From positions 620,001-684,000 of the forward strand of contig NC_134751.1 of the NCBI RefSeq assembly GCF_050436995.1: DNA of 64,000 bases. Reading direction: 5' to 3'. Below the pieces are notes generated by a model, which had not been told where the DNA came from, made no database searches, and worked only from the letters and a program-made list of their open reading frames with translations. The position numbers and the translations under genes were made by a program. Below, piece after piece: positions 23,680 through 35,600 of the stretch; position 1 is the stretch's first letter, and every line of letters begins with the position of its first letter. Source of the DNA: Anticarsia gemmatalis (taxonomy: Eukaryota; Arthropoda; Insecta; Lepidoptera; Erebidae).

Positions 23680-26290
23680 TTATAACTTTTCCTTAGTCTT
23701 GTTTGTATCAGTGAAGGCTGTATATACAGCTATGTAGTTTCCATCAAGTAAAGTCTTCGGGGCACTCGTGTCCTGAGTGTCTGATGCAGGAGAATTTTCC
23801 GAGTCGGTTTTAGGCCGTTCTTTTAATGAGTCTGGTAGCACGTCGTATGATAGCTGCCATTCTTTTTTTAGTTTCAGTTCCTCTAGAGCTTGGGCGCTGG
23901 AAGCATAAAAGGATCATGCTATATTTTCATTTTCATCTACATTTGCGGTAAATTGGCATGTTCCTGGTTGAAAAGGTGTGTAAACAAGTGAAACTTTCCA
24001 CCAAGATGTATAGCCAGATCAAGCCTAAAAGATTATATTAGATGAAGTATTAAAGCAGTAGACTTAGATAATTTTCAATAACGATGTAGGGAATCTGTGT
24101 ACTCACATAGCATTGTCAGTGACATCGAAACGTAAAACCTGGAAACCAGCGTCACGACCTCTCTGAATCGCGTTTTTAGCTAAGACGTGGACTATCTCTG
24201 TATTCTTCGGGCAGTTATGTGGCACTATGAGAATTACCTAAAACATAGCTCTTATGAATTAATAAGCTCAAAATGTAAACACACTACATCTTTAGCCAAT
24301 GATTGAATGCATTAAACCATGTAAAACGTCTTCTGGTTACTTGAGCTGTTTTGCCAATAAGTTGACCACTGAAAATGTCTTCTTTATGGCCTTAGAATAG
24401 ATTCAGTGCATCATTCTAAAATACGTTTTGAATACGACAAAGAACGAAATCACCATGGAAACCAGCTAAGTATTTAAGATGGACGTAGCTCCGGGTAGTT
24501 TTGGAAGAACACAAGATATATTCGACATATATATTGTCATACCTGTAATATATTATGCACTCGGTATTTGTCATGTAGCGCTGGCGCGCGAAGGCAATGC
24601 GCTGTGAAGTGCATGAGGCGCCGGGACCGCGTGCACCTGATGCAGCGCGCCCAGCGCTCCAGCATCGTCGCATCCCACGGACAGACAGACATGCCCAGAG
24701 CCAGCCCTCGGATCTGTGACCAGCCGCGACGGGACTCTTGTTGCTCTGCTAGCATTGAGTGACCTGGGAAACATGGAACTTTTTAGGAAACATACTATTT
24801 CAGCCTGGCTAAATTTTGTTGGTGCAACACAATGATATGTTACCGTTATGTAGCCCTTTTAGTTGGACGAATTTTCTTCATTTGTTCTGGGGAACAATAT
24901 TTTCTCCAGAATATTTTTTCCGTCAAAAATATGATCAAATAGCATTTGGTGTTGCGTTCGGACTAGGTTCAAAGTTATTTATTGAATGAAAATTACTCTT
25001 TACAAAAAATATGATTACTATTCATAGTAGCAATTTTAGGTGGACGTGAAATCTCTTTCCTACATCATCATGCGTTAAAAATCCATTAAAATCGATAACA
25101 TCTCGATTCTACTATCCGAATTATCTTTAGATCACAAAGTATCCTGTTTTATTCAACGAAAAATTTGACGGAATCTAAATTAACTCGAGTACCTTGTGCC
25201 AGTGCCCTAGCGACATAATCGCACAGAACGAGGTGCGAGGCGGACGGCGGCGCGACAAGGCCGGGCCAGGCCGTGCGCGTGTTCTCGCGCACGAAGCGCA
25301 GCACGCGCGGCACATCTGCCGGCCGGGCGCGACGCACGCGCATTCGCTCTTCATTCTCGGTGCCCTGCACCTGCTGCAATACGAGCATCGTATTTTGTAG
25401 CAAAAAGTATCTGAATATAGAAATCGCAAAAACCTCCAGTTACTTGCCACCATCTCAGATTTGTATTCGTTGTTATGACATCATGGATTTTCACGTGCTT
25501 TTTTCTATCAAAAACATGGTTTTAAGTGTTGGGATATGGTCTGATATGGATTAGTAATGAATTCTTGACAATATTTTACCGTTATACTGATGGATTAGTA
25601 TTTCTTTCATAAAGTATGTTTTAATGTCTAGAATATGCCAACCACGTTTACAAAGCTTGTCTTTGTTAAATAAATATGAAGTCTAAGCATACGTCTTTGG
25701 AGAAATCTTGATTATATTTACCACAATTAGAAAAAGCGGACAATACAAAAGACCGAGTGGTGAGCAGGAAAGGACAGTAGAAAACATAGACGACATTGTG
25801 ATACGAGGAGGAATGACATAGAGCACACTGTTAAAGGGAACTCCTATCCACTAAATGACCAAAAGAATGGAAGCTTTACACTTCCCGTAATAAAACTGCA
25901 AACTTTATTGAGAACGAGCCAGTATACAGCAACCTACTTAAGAAAATCCTTATAATTTACTGTACCGAATAGAAAGTTAGATCCTTGTCATGATTCTTCT
26001 GATGTTTTAGTACCTATACAAAAGACCTAAATTATAAAGGAATATCTATACAAACTTATTGTCAACTTACACATTTAATGTTTGCCTTACATACCTTTTG
26101 GTTTAAAATAGTGTGTAATTACTTGTTTCCATTCACTCACCACAACATGTTTGGCTTTGTTCACATCACTTTTGCTTTTGTCTGCATAATTACGTTTGTA
26201 ATGAGTGCTGGTCTCACATAAAGCAACTATTGGTCTCTTGAAAATGTGCCTGACTGTTGTTAACTTGAACAAACTTGACAATGCAGACAT
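23680..26290 (-). CDS. Divergent GNAT-fold protein with degenerate acetyl-CoA loop, 5 exons, 328 aa
   Basis: Coding exons are 26091-26290, 25193-25410, 24543-24763, 24107-24237 and 23680-23896 (987 nt, TAA). The N-terminus is Arg/Lys-rich and nearly free of acidic residues until CETSTHYKRNYADK, resembling a mitochondrial presequence. Exon 2 carries a GNAT-like start, RVRRARPADVPRVLRFVRE. Exon 3 contains LALGMSVCPWDATMLERWAR and MHFTAHCLRAPALHDKY, colinear with the plus-strand neighbour. Exons 3 and 4 have exactly the same lengths as in that gene (221 and 131 nt), with identical intron phases. In exon 4 the acetyl-CoA loop position, AGQGVG in the neighbour, is KNTEIV (224-229), with no glycine. 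It is therefore an AANAT-like paralog that probably cannot bind acetyl-CoA normally. The exon 1 donor was chosen by phase; a second GT lies 4 nt away. Exon 2 is unusually GC-rich compared with the other exons. Confidence 0.87.
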
Positions 26291-26950
26291 AGTGGCTGGC
26301 CGAGAATGGTTTTACTGATTTCTTAAAACTTTAGACATCTACATTAGTCTAATCTTCATGTTTTTGCCATTTTGGTTGTTTAAAAATTTATTAAAAACAT
26401 TGAATAAGTTTTATATGGTGGCATAGTGACAGTTGGTGTGACATTTCGTTGATTTTATCGTTGGGATTTCTGAATTTAAAATGTTTGGCCGATTTTTACC
26501 AAAAAGTTTGTTATATTGTTGTTTAGGTTGAATTTTCATAATAGCTTCCTGTAGGTGCTTAAATGGCTCATTTCTTATCGAAAATGTTCTAGCTAGAATT
26601 GTACTCTTATCTGTATTCTTAAGCTACACGTTAGATAATCTTATAGTTATCACATTATTTCAAGATTAGCTTTTGTCGTCTTATTAGATGAACTTTAGTG
26701 TACAGCTGATTTTGTGTTACAGCGTTAATTGAATCAAACAATTAGTGTATCGACAACATAAACCTATTCTTCCTTCATTCTAGAACCTCAAAAGTCAACA
26801 TCTTTTTGAATCTCTACTTAAAAATACTCTGAAAGTCTGAACTGTCATAAATCAAAAATTTTCAAAGTCAAAAATGATTGGGTAAAAATGTAAATTATTC
26901 ATTAAATATTAAACCATAATAACATAAAATAAACATGATGCCGCTTGCAA
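26291..26950. promoter_or_regulatory. Shared divergent promoter region of the GNAT pair
   Basis: The 660 bp between the two start codons must hold the 5' UTRs and promoters of both genes. It is AT-rich with no obvious TATA box at a convincing distance on either side. Head-to-head arrangement at this spacing makes shared regulation possible, but nothing in the sequence proves it. Confidence 0.6.
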
Positions 26951-29417
26951 ATGATGTTGATGACTAGGATGAAGTGGCTTAACGCGCTGACGTGTAGCGC
27001 CCTAAGGGCATCTACCCTAAATCTGAACTACCAACCCTCGGTGAAACAGGTCGTGAGGTGTAAGTCGTCAGCTAGTAAGAAATGGAATGTGGATTCCAGA
27101 GCGCCTTCGCCATGTTCAAAGTATCCTTGCGATATCAGACCCGTAAGTTTTAAACGTAATTGTTGATGATTTCCTTAATCCTGACTGATGGGTATTTGAG
27201 TTATTCTATGGTGAGAAATATTAGTTAAAAGCCCATCACGCTGTTTTTATGCTGTCTTAATATGGGAAGGGTTGTCGTACAACGCGTAATTAGTGTCCTT
27301 GCTGAAGTAAGATAGATCACTGAAATAGTTATAAAGATTACCTTATATCTGTTATAAAGTTACTATAATCGCGAGAGCTTCTGCTGTAATTGACAAACGA
27401 AACGACCGAAAGGATGTTGATTAAAATTTACTTGACTACATTTTTAATTCCAGAAATCTATTCTGCCAATAATATCGTTAGCAGAACTTAGTATTCGGAA
27501 GCCTCCAAATAAATTTTGTATTCTTCTCGTTTCCAGTGCTTCGACATCAACTCAGTAACGATAGAACTAGGGAACCTATGTCACGCCAAGATGATCCGTT
27601 CATTCCTGTACACACACTACTGGCCCCGGGACCCCAGTGTCGTTGGACTATGGATGTCGCTCGATAGCCCATATCTGGATATACTTTCTGATAAATACTC
27701 ACATTCTGGTAAGATATTATCAGTGAAGGTGTTTTTTCGACTAGATGTATGGAAAAAAATTAAGAAGACAGAAAAGCAAAATCCGGAAATTTTCCATCTT
27801 TTGTATAAACATGGAAAGTGACGTGGGAGAATAAGAAAAAACCTCACTTTGTGTCTATTGGTGTCTACACTCAATTGAAATTTAATTTCAGCTGATATAT
27901 TCTGGTCACTGGTTAATCGTCTTAATTTCAATTAATTCAAATAAAATATATAATAATATATTGTATAATTGTAAATATTTTGTTTTTTTAAATTAGTTCT
28001 AGTTTAGTTTAGTTGTTAAAAGTTATTTATAGTTAAGTTTTATTCTTATAAATTTCTGTACATTTTAAATATTAATTCAAATCATAGTTTAGACTTATTG
28101 ACGTGCCTTTAAGTGATAATGAGAAACTAAATGATGTGTTCTTTTTGAAATTACATATTTAATTAGGCCAACGATAACATAGTGTTATTTCTCATGAACT
28201 TTTCACAGGGGACCGTCTTCTAGCCTTTGAGCGTCTCCACCGTACCAATGAAAGGAAGATGGTAGGCCTATGTGTTGCGAACAAGGTCTGCCCCTGGATG
28301 ATAGGCGAGCTCGAGGACTGGGCTCACGTCACTCCCTCCAAACCGGAGAGGCACAGGATGTACTTCCTCGCTCATTGTCTCAAGAGCCCCAACTTTTTCC
28401 AGAAATACCACGTCGATTTTATTTACGATGTAAGTACATACTATTTTATCCCTTATCTATAATAAAACCTTACTAATATGGTGCTTCTTACTGAAAATAA
28501 AAATGCGTGAGTTTGTATGATTCGATGGATTTATTTACTCAATCATGCCAAAACTATTGAGTAGATCTTGATCACTTTTGCACACCGGTTGTTTCCAATC
28601 TGGATTAATGCTTTTAATCTCTTCGCGACAAAATCCAGGGCAGGAGCTTGTAGAGGTATTGTTAACAAGTCGTCTTATCCAAGACGAAGACAAAAATATC
28701 TGAGGGTTTTTAAGTAATTACTTCCTTGGGCAACAGTGACTGTTATTCTTATGCTCACTCTTCATCACAGGTTGAAGTTCTGGGCACTTCCCAAGACGCT
28801 GCAGGCCAGGGAGTAGGTGTTATGATGTTGAAGACGGTTCTAGCACAAGCGCAGGAGTTACGGTACCCTCTCGTCCAAGTCATATCAGTCAGTCAGTACA
28901 CGTAAGTTTCTGTTACGTTACTACTGTTCTGAGACAGTGAGTAATTGTAGTAGTTACATATACTCATGATGTGTTTTCTTTATCTTTCTTTTACGCATTC
29001 AAACATTCTAACCTTTAACTTTTTTTTGTATCAAAACTTTTCCTGCAATAGACTATTTAGGCACTACACAAATATTTGTTCAGTACTCTACATAATTGCC
29101 TAGGTGAGGTTTAACAATCCAGACCTTTAATTAAAAATAATAGCAATGAGCTAAACCTCACATCTTCATTTATTTTCGTCTACTCTATCGTCGAAAAATC
29201 AACTGATAACGCTAAAACACACACTCATCTATCCAGTTCTCGTATCTGCGAAAAATGCGGCATGAAGCGCGACTGGACTATGGACTACACAGAATTCGTG
29301 GACGACGCCGGCCAGTGCGTGTTCTTCCCCAGAAGACCTCATCACACCGTCGGCATTTATGTCAAGTACTACGACCCGAAGAAGTCTTTAGAACTGCCTT
29401 GCAAACCACCGTATTAA
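26951..29417 (+). CDS. AANAT-like GNAT N-acetyltransferase, 5 exons, 298 aa
   Basis: Coding exons are 26951-27142, 27537-27708, 28209-28429, 28771-28901 and 29237-29417 (897 nt, TAA). GNAT enzymes transfer acetyl from acetyl-CoA to amines; insect AANAT-like members act on biogenic amines and related substrates. Residues 1-45 are Arg/Lys-rich with hydroxyl residues and no acidic residue, like a mitochondrial presequence. From about residue 65 the protein has the family layout: HAKMIRSFLYTHYWPRDP, then the LAHCLKSPNFFQKYHVD block. The acetyl-CoA loop is AGQGVGVMMLK (206-216), retaining Gly209 and Gly211 but with Ala where Arg/Gln is usual. VISVSQYTSRICEKCGM matches the family S-x-YT-x-K-x-GM motif. 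The start is the first ATG of the long frame; a three-base-shifted pair of ATGs at 26936 leads quickly to a stop. Substrate cannot be predicted. Confidence 0.9.
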
Positions 29418-30056
29418 TGAACAAAATGTTAATGACCAACATCAGATCAAGATTATAATTATGAGCATAATGTTGATGGTCAGCTGGTCAGAGGAGAATA
29501 TGGCCGTCCGTTGTGTTGAACTGGGAGTACAGGTTTGGATTTTTTGCATACTAGCTAAGGTCTACTACATTGGTGGCTTGCTTTTTACCAAGGAATTTTC
29601 TTGTGACTTATTTCAATGTAGACTTCATGTGTCCCGTTTAATTCAACGGACGGCCTTGATATTTCTGGAATTTTGTAGCTGCGTTATTTGAATAGCTAAG
29701 CAGTTCGCTTAATCACAATTTAACTGATCACCGACAAGTTATAATGGTTGCGAACAAAATAGAATATTACTAAAGGATTTTAAGTTGGATATATTTCAAG
29801 AGTTCCTTAAAAATTGCCAATTATACAATCGATAACTTTTGTTTGGTATATCTTTAAAAAGACTCTTTACACGTCTGTCGAACATTATAATTGTCTTACA
29901 AACAAAGTCACATGGGAATCGGAAAAGCTTTGCTAAACTTGCAACCATTTTTATTGTTTAATTGATGATGTGATGCAAAGATTTTAAACATATTTATTTA
30001 AAAGTACTGTGAAATTAAACTGTGTGCCTATTTTGTTCGGTGACCGTAGTAATAAA
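29418..30056 (+). other. Likely 3' UTR of the plus-strand GNAT gene, with poly(A) signal
   Basis: No further coding exon is seen after the stop. The first well-placed AATAAA is at 30051-30056, giving a 3' UTR of about 640 nt if it is the one used. Short open frames within (for example at 29461) have no recognisable features. Confidence 0.45.
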
Positions 30057-30210
30057 GATTTTGTACTGAAAACAAATCAAGGTAACGTGAAGTAAGTTAT
30101 GTTTCTTACCCAGTATTAAAAAAAATGGTAATAAAACACATAACAAATATACGTTTCTTTTATTAAAAAACAGTAGAAAATTATAATTAATAAAAAAATA
30201 TAAAACACTA

Positions 30211-30318
30211 AAGGCCTGTTTCATCACTCACAAATGAGTAGCAGGAACTGGAAAAATTCTGATCATCCAAAATTTTATCTCGATGGAAACTTATTTGAAG
30301 ATGATGAAACAGGCCTTA
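30211..30318. mobile_element. Short MITE with GGCCTGTTTCA termini
   Basis: Terminal inverted repeats AAGGCCTGTTTCATCA (30211-30226) and its complement (about 30303-30318) bound a 108-bp AT-rich element. The GGCCTGTTTCA terminus is one I know from abundant lepidopteran MITEs. It has no coding capacity. An open frame starting at 30234 runs out of it, which argues against that frame being a gene. Confidence 0.75.
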
Positions 30319-32686
30319 CCAATAATAAATATTACAATAACGGGGACACAGCTCAAGTTATTATAAAAACAAGGGCGAACGAAAATATACACGTTTTTGC
30401 CCTAAGTAATATAGCCCAACAGTTTAGTAGAGAACCTCGTATGCAAGGTTCGCGGCTGATGGAGGAACAGAAAGTACAGAATTTAGAACAGTGGTTTGCA
30501 TATACTTGGGCAGTGGAAACTATAAGCAAAGTACTGCACAGTTGGCTAGTTTCAATTAAACTGACCTCCGTAGCCGAATATCGGCATAAAGACATTATTA
30601 TTTCTCATACTTTATTTTGACAATACAAAGAGTTGTTATCTATATAAATCCTGCATACCAAGACTCTCTACTAAATTGTCGGACACAATTTCTTGGTTCA
30701 TCGATTTTTACTCGTATTTTCCTGATTTCGTCGGTAGATAAGCCTAATCTAATATACATAGTATCCGTTTGGTTCCTTTAGAGGAAGGGGATACTAATAA
30801 CAGGTACCTTAATACTAATCGAAACGGTAACACCATAATCAACAAATTTAAAAGCAATATACAACAGCGCCATTATTAGATGGAAGATGAAGAAGATACG
30901 GTATTTACAATTATTGTTAGAAATAACATATGAGGTTGTTTTATAAACAGTTATGTCGCTGAAAATACATATTTGGTAAACAAATTCTAAAGTTTCTAAG
31001 GTCTGTAAGTTGTTAAAGATATAGATTGATTTATAAATGAAAACGAGGAAACATAATATGATCAATATTTTATGTAAAAAGGTTTCTAGAACTTCTCGAA
31101 TTCTCGAGAATGTTGATGGACATAGTGTACAGATTGAAATCACTTTTCATTGTATATTAGTCATAATAGTTAGATACAAACAAAGGCCTCTTATTTAGTT
31201 TCATACATATACCTATCGAGATTAATAACTGTTTATAGAAATCTATCAGCTTAATATAAAACAGGAAATGTGCGTGACTTTATGCATTTACATTGACTAT
31301 GTATTTTGTCCATACGTTGAAATGTAAATTAAAAGAGCGACTCAATTCTTGCCAAGCAATGAGCATGCACAAAAGTTACTGACAAAATAACAAAAAACAT
31401 AATTTACTAAGATTCTTTTCCTTTGCACGAACAACAAGTTCAAAATGTTACTACCAAACTCCGAATCTTGGCAAAATTAAAGTTAACCACTAAAAGCTAA
31501 CAGACTGGTAAAAAATACGTTGCTCACCGGACATTGATCGATTTGACACGGTTGTTACGCAAATCAATGATAGTGGTGTAGGTAGAGTAAGAATTTAGTG
31601 TGTGTTCAAACTATCTAGAGAGCAAAGATGATTTTTAATGTTGTGGTAGAATGTTTGTGTAAGAATAATAAAGTTATGTGGTTATGATAATAATATGTAG
31701 ATTGAAAAGATAATGGTTAGTCAATATGAATTGGAGATGATTATGTTCATTGATGAAATTGAGCAACTCATACGACAAACAGAAGCAATGGATATAGAAA
31801 TACAATAATAAGTATTATAAAAGGCCAGAATAAATTAAAAAATAATGAAATAATAAGATGTAAATGAGGAAAATAATGGTAACGATGAATATTAAAGAAA
31901 AATAGTCGATAGCATAAGATATGAAAAACTATGATCGTTAGAAATACATGAATAAATAGATCCTACAAAATACTAAAAGTAGATAAAATGATGGCTTCAA
32001 TGGTGTGAAATATTGAAAAAGAAAGCCCTTATAATCGCTAAGGTAATGGTAAAGTGATTGCCGATGAAAATCAATGTCACAGTGTTTTCGTTATAACATC
32101 GAATTCAGTTATTGATCGTAACATGTAATATCATTTGACGCGCATTAGTTATTTAGTTTCAATTTAAGAAAAATTACGCTGTATTATAACATTTTTTATA
32201 GCACTTAAGAGAAATTGATAAATTTACGCACTTTCAGAAACGTATGTTAAGAAGTTTACTTGTTTCTGTAATTTCTCAAAAAATATGAGTGCATAGAACT
32301 CAATAATAAAATCATTAGATTAAGTGGTAGCTAACCAAAGAGGTATAAAGTTCAAACAGACCAAAAGTAATAAGTTAAATACGGACAATTCACAACAAGC
32401 ATGAAACAAGAGAGATCTTTTGAAGAATACGTACAAAACAAAGACTTTCGTAAAGGAGACTTATGTTCTTAGTAACTGTAATGCATAGAGAAAAACTGTA
32501 ACTGATGATAATGATACTCAATACACAAGAGCATATATTATGTACAAAGAAATCTTACTTGAACATTATTCAGGTCTATAATTTAAACTTCTTCACTTCC
32601 ATCCTCAAACACCCAGGCGGTACCTAAATGGCATAACACAACAGGTTCCCATTGGAATCTGACTCTTAATACCTAGACAATAAGGT
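30319..32686. other. Region between the GNAT gene and the His-rich gene
   Basis: It contains a 97-codon continuation of the frame starting in the MITE (to 30620, unrecognised), and at 30661-30684 a single end (AGACTCTCTACTAAATTGTC) related to the inverted repeats at 35902-36381. From about 31640 the sequence is low in complexity, with many ATAATAA and GATAA words. The 3' UTR of the minus-strand His-rich gene should begin at 32686, but no clear AATAAA was found close by. Confidence 0.5.
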
Positions 32687-35600
32687 TTAGTTCTTGTGGT
32701 ATCCGTAGTGGGAGCCTCCTTCCTTGCCGCCCTTCTTGCCGTGTGATGCGTGGTGTTCGTGGTGTTGCTCGTGGCCGTGCTTGCCGTGGTAGCCTTTGTG
32801 GTCGGCGTCCACGTGGCCCTTGTTGCTGTGGAGATGTTGAAGAGGTTGTTAATTGGACAGTTAATAATAATAAAGTCAGAGAATATGATATACGATGGAA
32901 ATAACAAGAAAAAGACTATCTGTAAATTTCTACTGCAATTGTTGCAGTTACCTGTCGTAAATAATTAGCGTATGGTTCTGAATATACATCGTACATACTT
33001 TTTACCAAGTTTAAAAAATAAATAAATTAGTGTCTCTTAATAAAATTTTCTTAGGCTCTGACTTGTGACATTATGTTCTTATAAGTAGATAACGTTAAAA
33101 AATAATGTCAAGGACTACGCAGCTCCGCTTTGCATGTGTCTTGGAGATAATGCCGAACCAACTTGGAAAATGTCAAAGTCTCAGTGTGGAATATTGCTAT
33201 TCTAATCTCCTTGAAAGATACTGCCGCAAATTCTTGTAAAAAGACCGGTTGGTGTTTGTTTTAAGACAAATATTTATGTAGACAAAAAAAAATAGACCGG
33301 TGTCATAAATGAAAATAAATACTAAAAGATTTGGCTTTGAAATCAATTAGAATACTAATTAAAACAATATAATCTGAGCTTATAAAAATAAATAAATGCC
33401 TAATGCTTGATAAAAATAAACCGACAAATATGTTGATTTTGGCTTGAGCTTCGAATTTTTCCTCAAGCTGAATTAATTAGATCAATTAAAATACAAAGAC
33501 CGGAATAACATAAAAGAGATCATTAATCAGTATCACGATGACACATCTTTTAAAAGGTCGTTCATCCATATTACTGTATAATGTCTGGATTTGTTTGTTC
33601 ACTATTATAAGAATCCCCAAAGATTTGCAGTAATTGATTTGACTGTTATATTTAGTTTACTTTTTTTTAAGTTTAGTATATTTGACAAAAAGTCATCGAC
33701 TTTATACACTATCTCGAAAAGAATTTGTTATAGATTGATTTCAGATGACACAAACAAAACTTTCGTTGCAAACAGTTTAAACAAGAACAGACAGAATCTA
33801 CAAGCAGACGCAGAGCAACCATTTTATGGAAATCTAATTTAATTGATTACACTGTTTGCAAAAGGGAAACGGCATGGTGACCTCATCGATTACCATTCTA
33901 CGGAAATTGTGATAAAATTCATGCAACCTATTCTTTAACTTATGTCGACAGTCAAAAAAATCTGCTATATTCGGTTTCCGCTAACATGTCGCACTAATAA
34001 TACAAAAGTGCTGTTACTCTAAATACCACTTTTATCAGAATCGACGAATAACTTGTTTACAACTCCCTATTATGAGTACAAAAAACTAAATGCCCTTTGT
34101 GTTTTAAAAATGAAATCGAAGAGATTATTTTGTTACAAATAAATAAAAAAAAATCTAATGTTATGTCTAGTTTAAGTTTTGACAATGTATTAGTTACTAC
34201 ACTATTGTATTATTAGTGCGATGTATAATTAATGAGACAACTTTAGTTCACTTATTCCAAGAATCCAATATCAAAGGTTTAGGCTCACCTGTATCCCTTC
34301 TTCCCTTTCTCAACGAAGTCATGTCCAGCATTAACATGGTGTGCCTTCTTCTTGCCGCTCTCGTTGCTGGCGTGTTTCGCGTTGAACTTGCCGTAGCGGT
34401 GGTGCTCGCCGCTCTTGTGGAAGTCGTCGTAGAACTTGTGCTCTTTGTGGAATTCGTCCTTGTGGTACTTGTTGTGGTAGCCTGGAATATCATGAGAAAG
34501 AAGTTTAGTAGAAGACTGTTTTTTGTATTTTGGAAATGATTTCGAAGATGTTATCTTAGATTATGTGACAAGCCGCCTCTAATATAGTAGGAAGAAAGTC
34601 TAGGCTGTTGATGATTTTAGGTTTAGTAAATATGTCGGGCATGTACAGATCTAGTTGACTTATTATTCAGTGGCTATTTAAGTAAACTAAAAGCAATTAA
34701 AGAATTCAAAGTCATGCACTTGGTCCAGCGCAGAATTTTTTTCTAGACCAAAAACGTAGTTACTAATTACTAAAGCAGGATTTAGACGGCAAAAAGTTTT
34801 TAGTTTATCTTTTAATTTGATTAGTTTTATCCGTCACTGAAAACTGTATCTACTACCCCGTAGTCCCAAAATGTAACTTGTTTAAAATTTGCAAAATAAA
34901 CTACTAGTTAAAGTTAACAATCGTGATTTATTTGTATTTTCATCACGTGATTTGCCGTAATATTTTGAAAACGGCAAAAACTACCAAATTACATTTCGGC
35001 ATCGTTCGCTTGCAATAAATTGCAAATTTTTGTCCAGTCTATTGTAAATAATGAAGTGAAAAGGTATTTGACAAGTGCAGACACGATTCATTGTAAATAA
35101 ATGGATATTTATAGTATTGCGGTTGGGGTCACTCGCAATTGAATCAAACAACTTTATGTAACTCGGCTTTCACTTGCCGCAAATTGTTATATTTTCTTTT
35201 GTAATAGGTAAATCAAATAAACTGATAACAAAGATCAAATTCTACACATTTCTGTCCCTAGTCTAGTCTAGTCAATTTAACAGTTATCATAGTCCATTAC
35301 CATTTTTAAAGGCACATGATGAAACAATTTTTTTGTTTGTTTTCTGCCTTCAATAAATAAAATAAATAAAATTTAAGGTACCGCCATGATGTATTTCATT
35401 ATATTTTTTATATAATGGTATATATTTTTATGTTTTTGAAATAAAAAAACAAACGCAAAATTGGCTATCTTGTTAACTAAGATAAAATACGTCTTTTACG
35501 CATCTTTCAAATCTTATTATCCTTTGGTAAATTAAAAGATTCATAAAATCATCACAAAGAAAGAAAAACTGAAGAAGTTATGTTCGTTTGAATAACCAAT

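Noticed and set aside
24568..25554. Several overlapping open frames on both strands in 24.4-25.6 kb
   Set aside because: They are shadows of the GC-rich exons 2 and 3 of the minus-strand GNAT gene; only the frame that splices in phase was kept.
30234..30620. 128-codon ATG frame just after the plus-strand GNAT gene
   Set aside because: Its first 28 codons are inside a MITE (30211-30318), no domain is recognisable, and it has no splice partner. It was not accepted as a gene.
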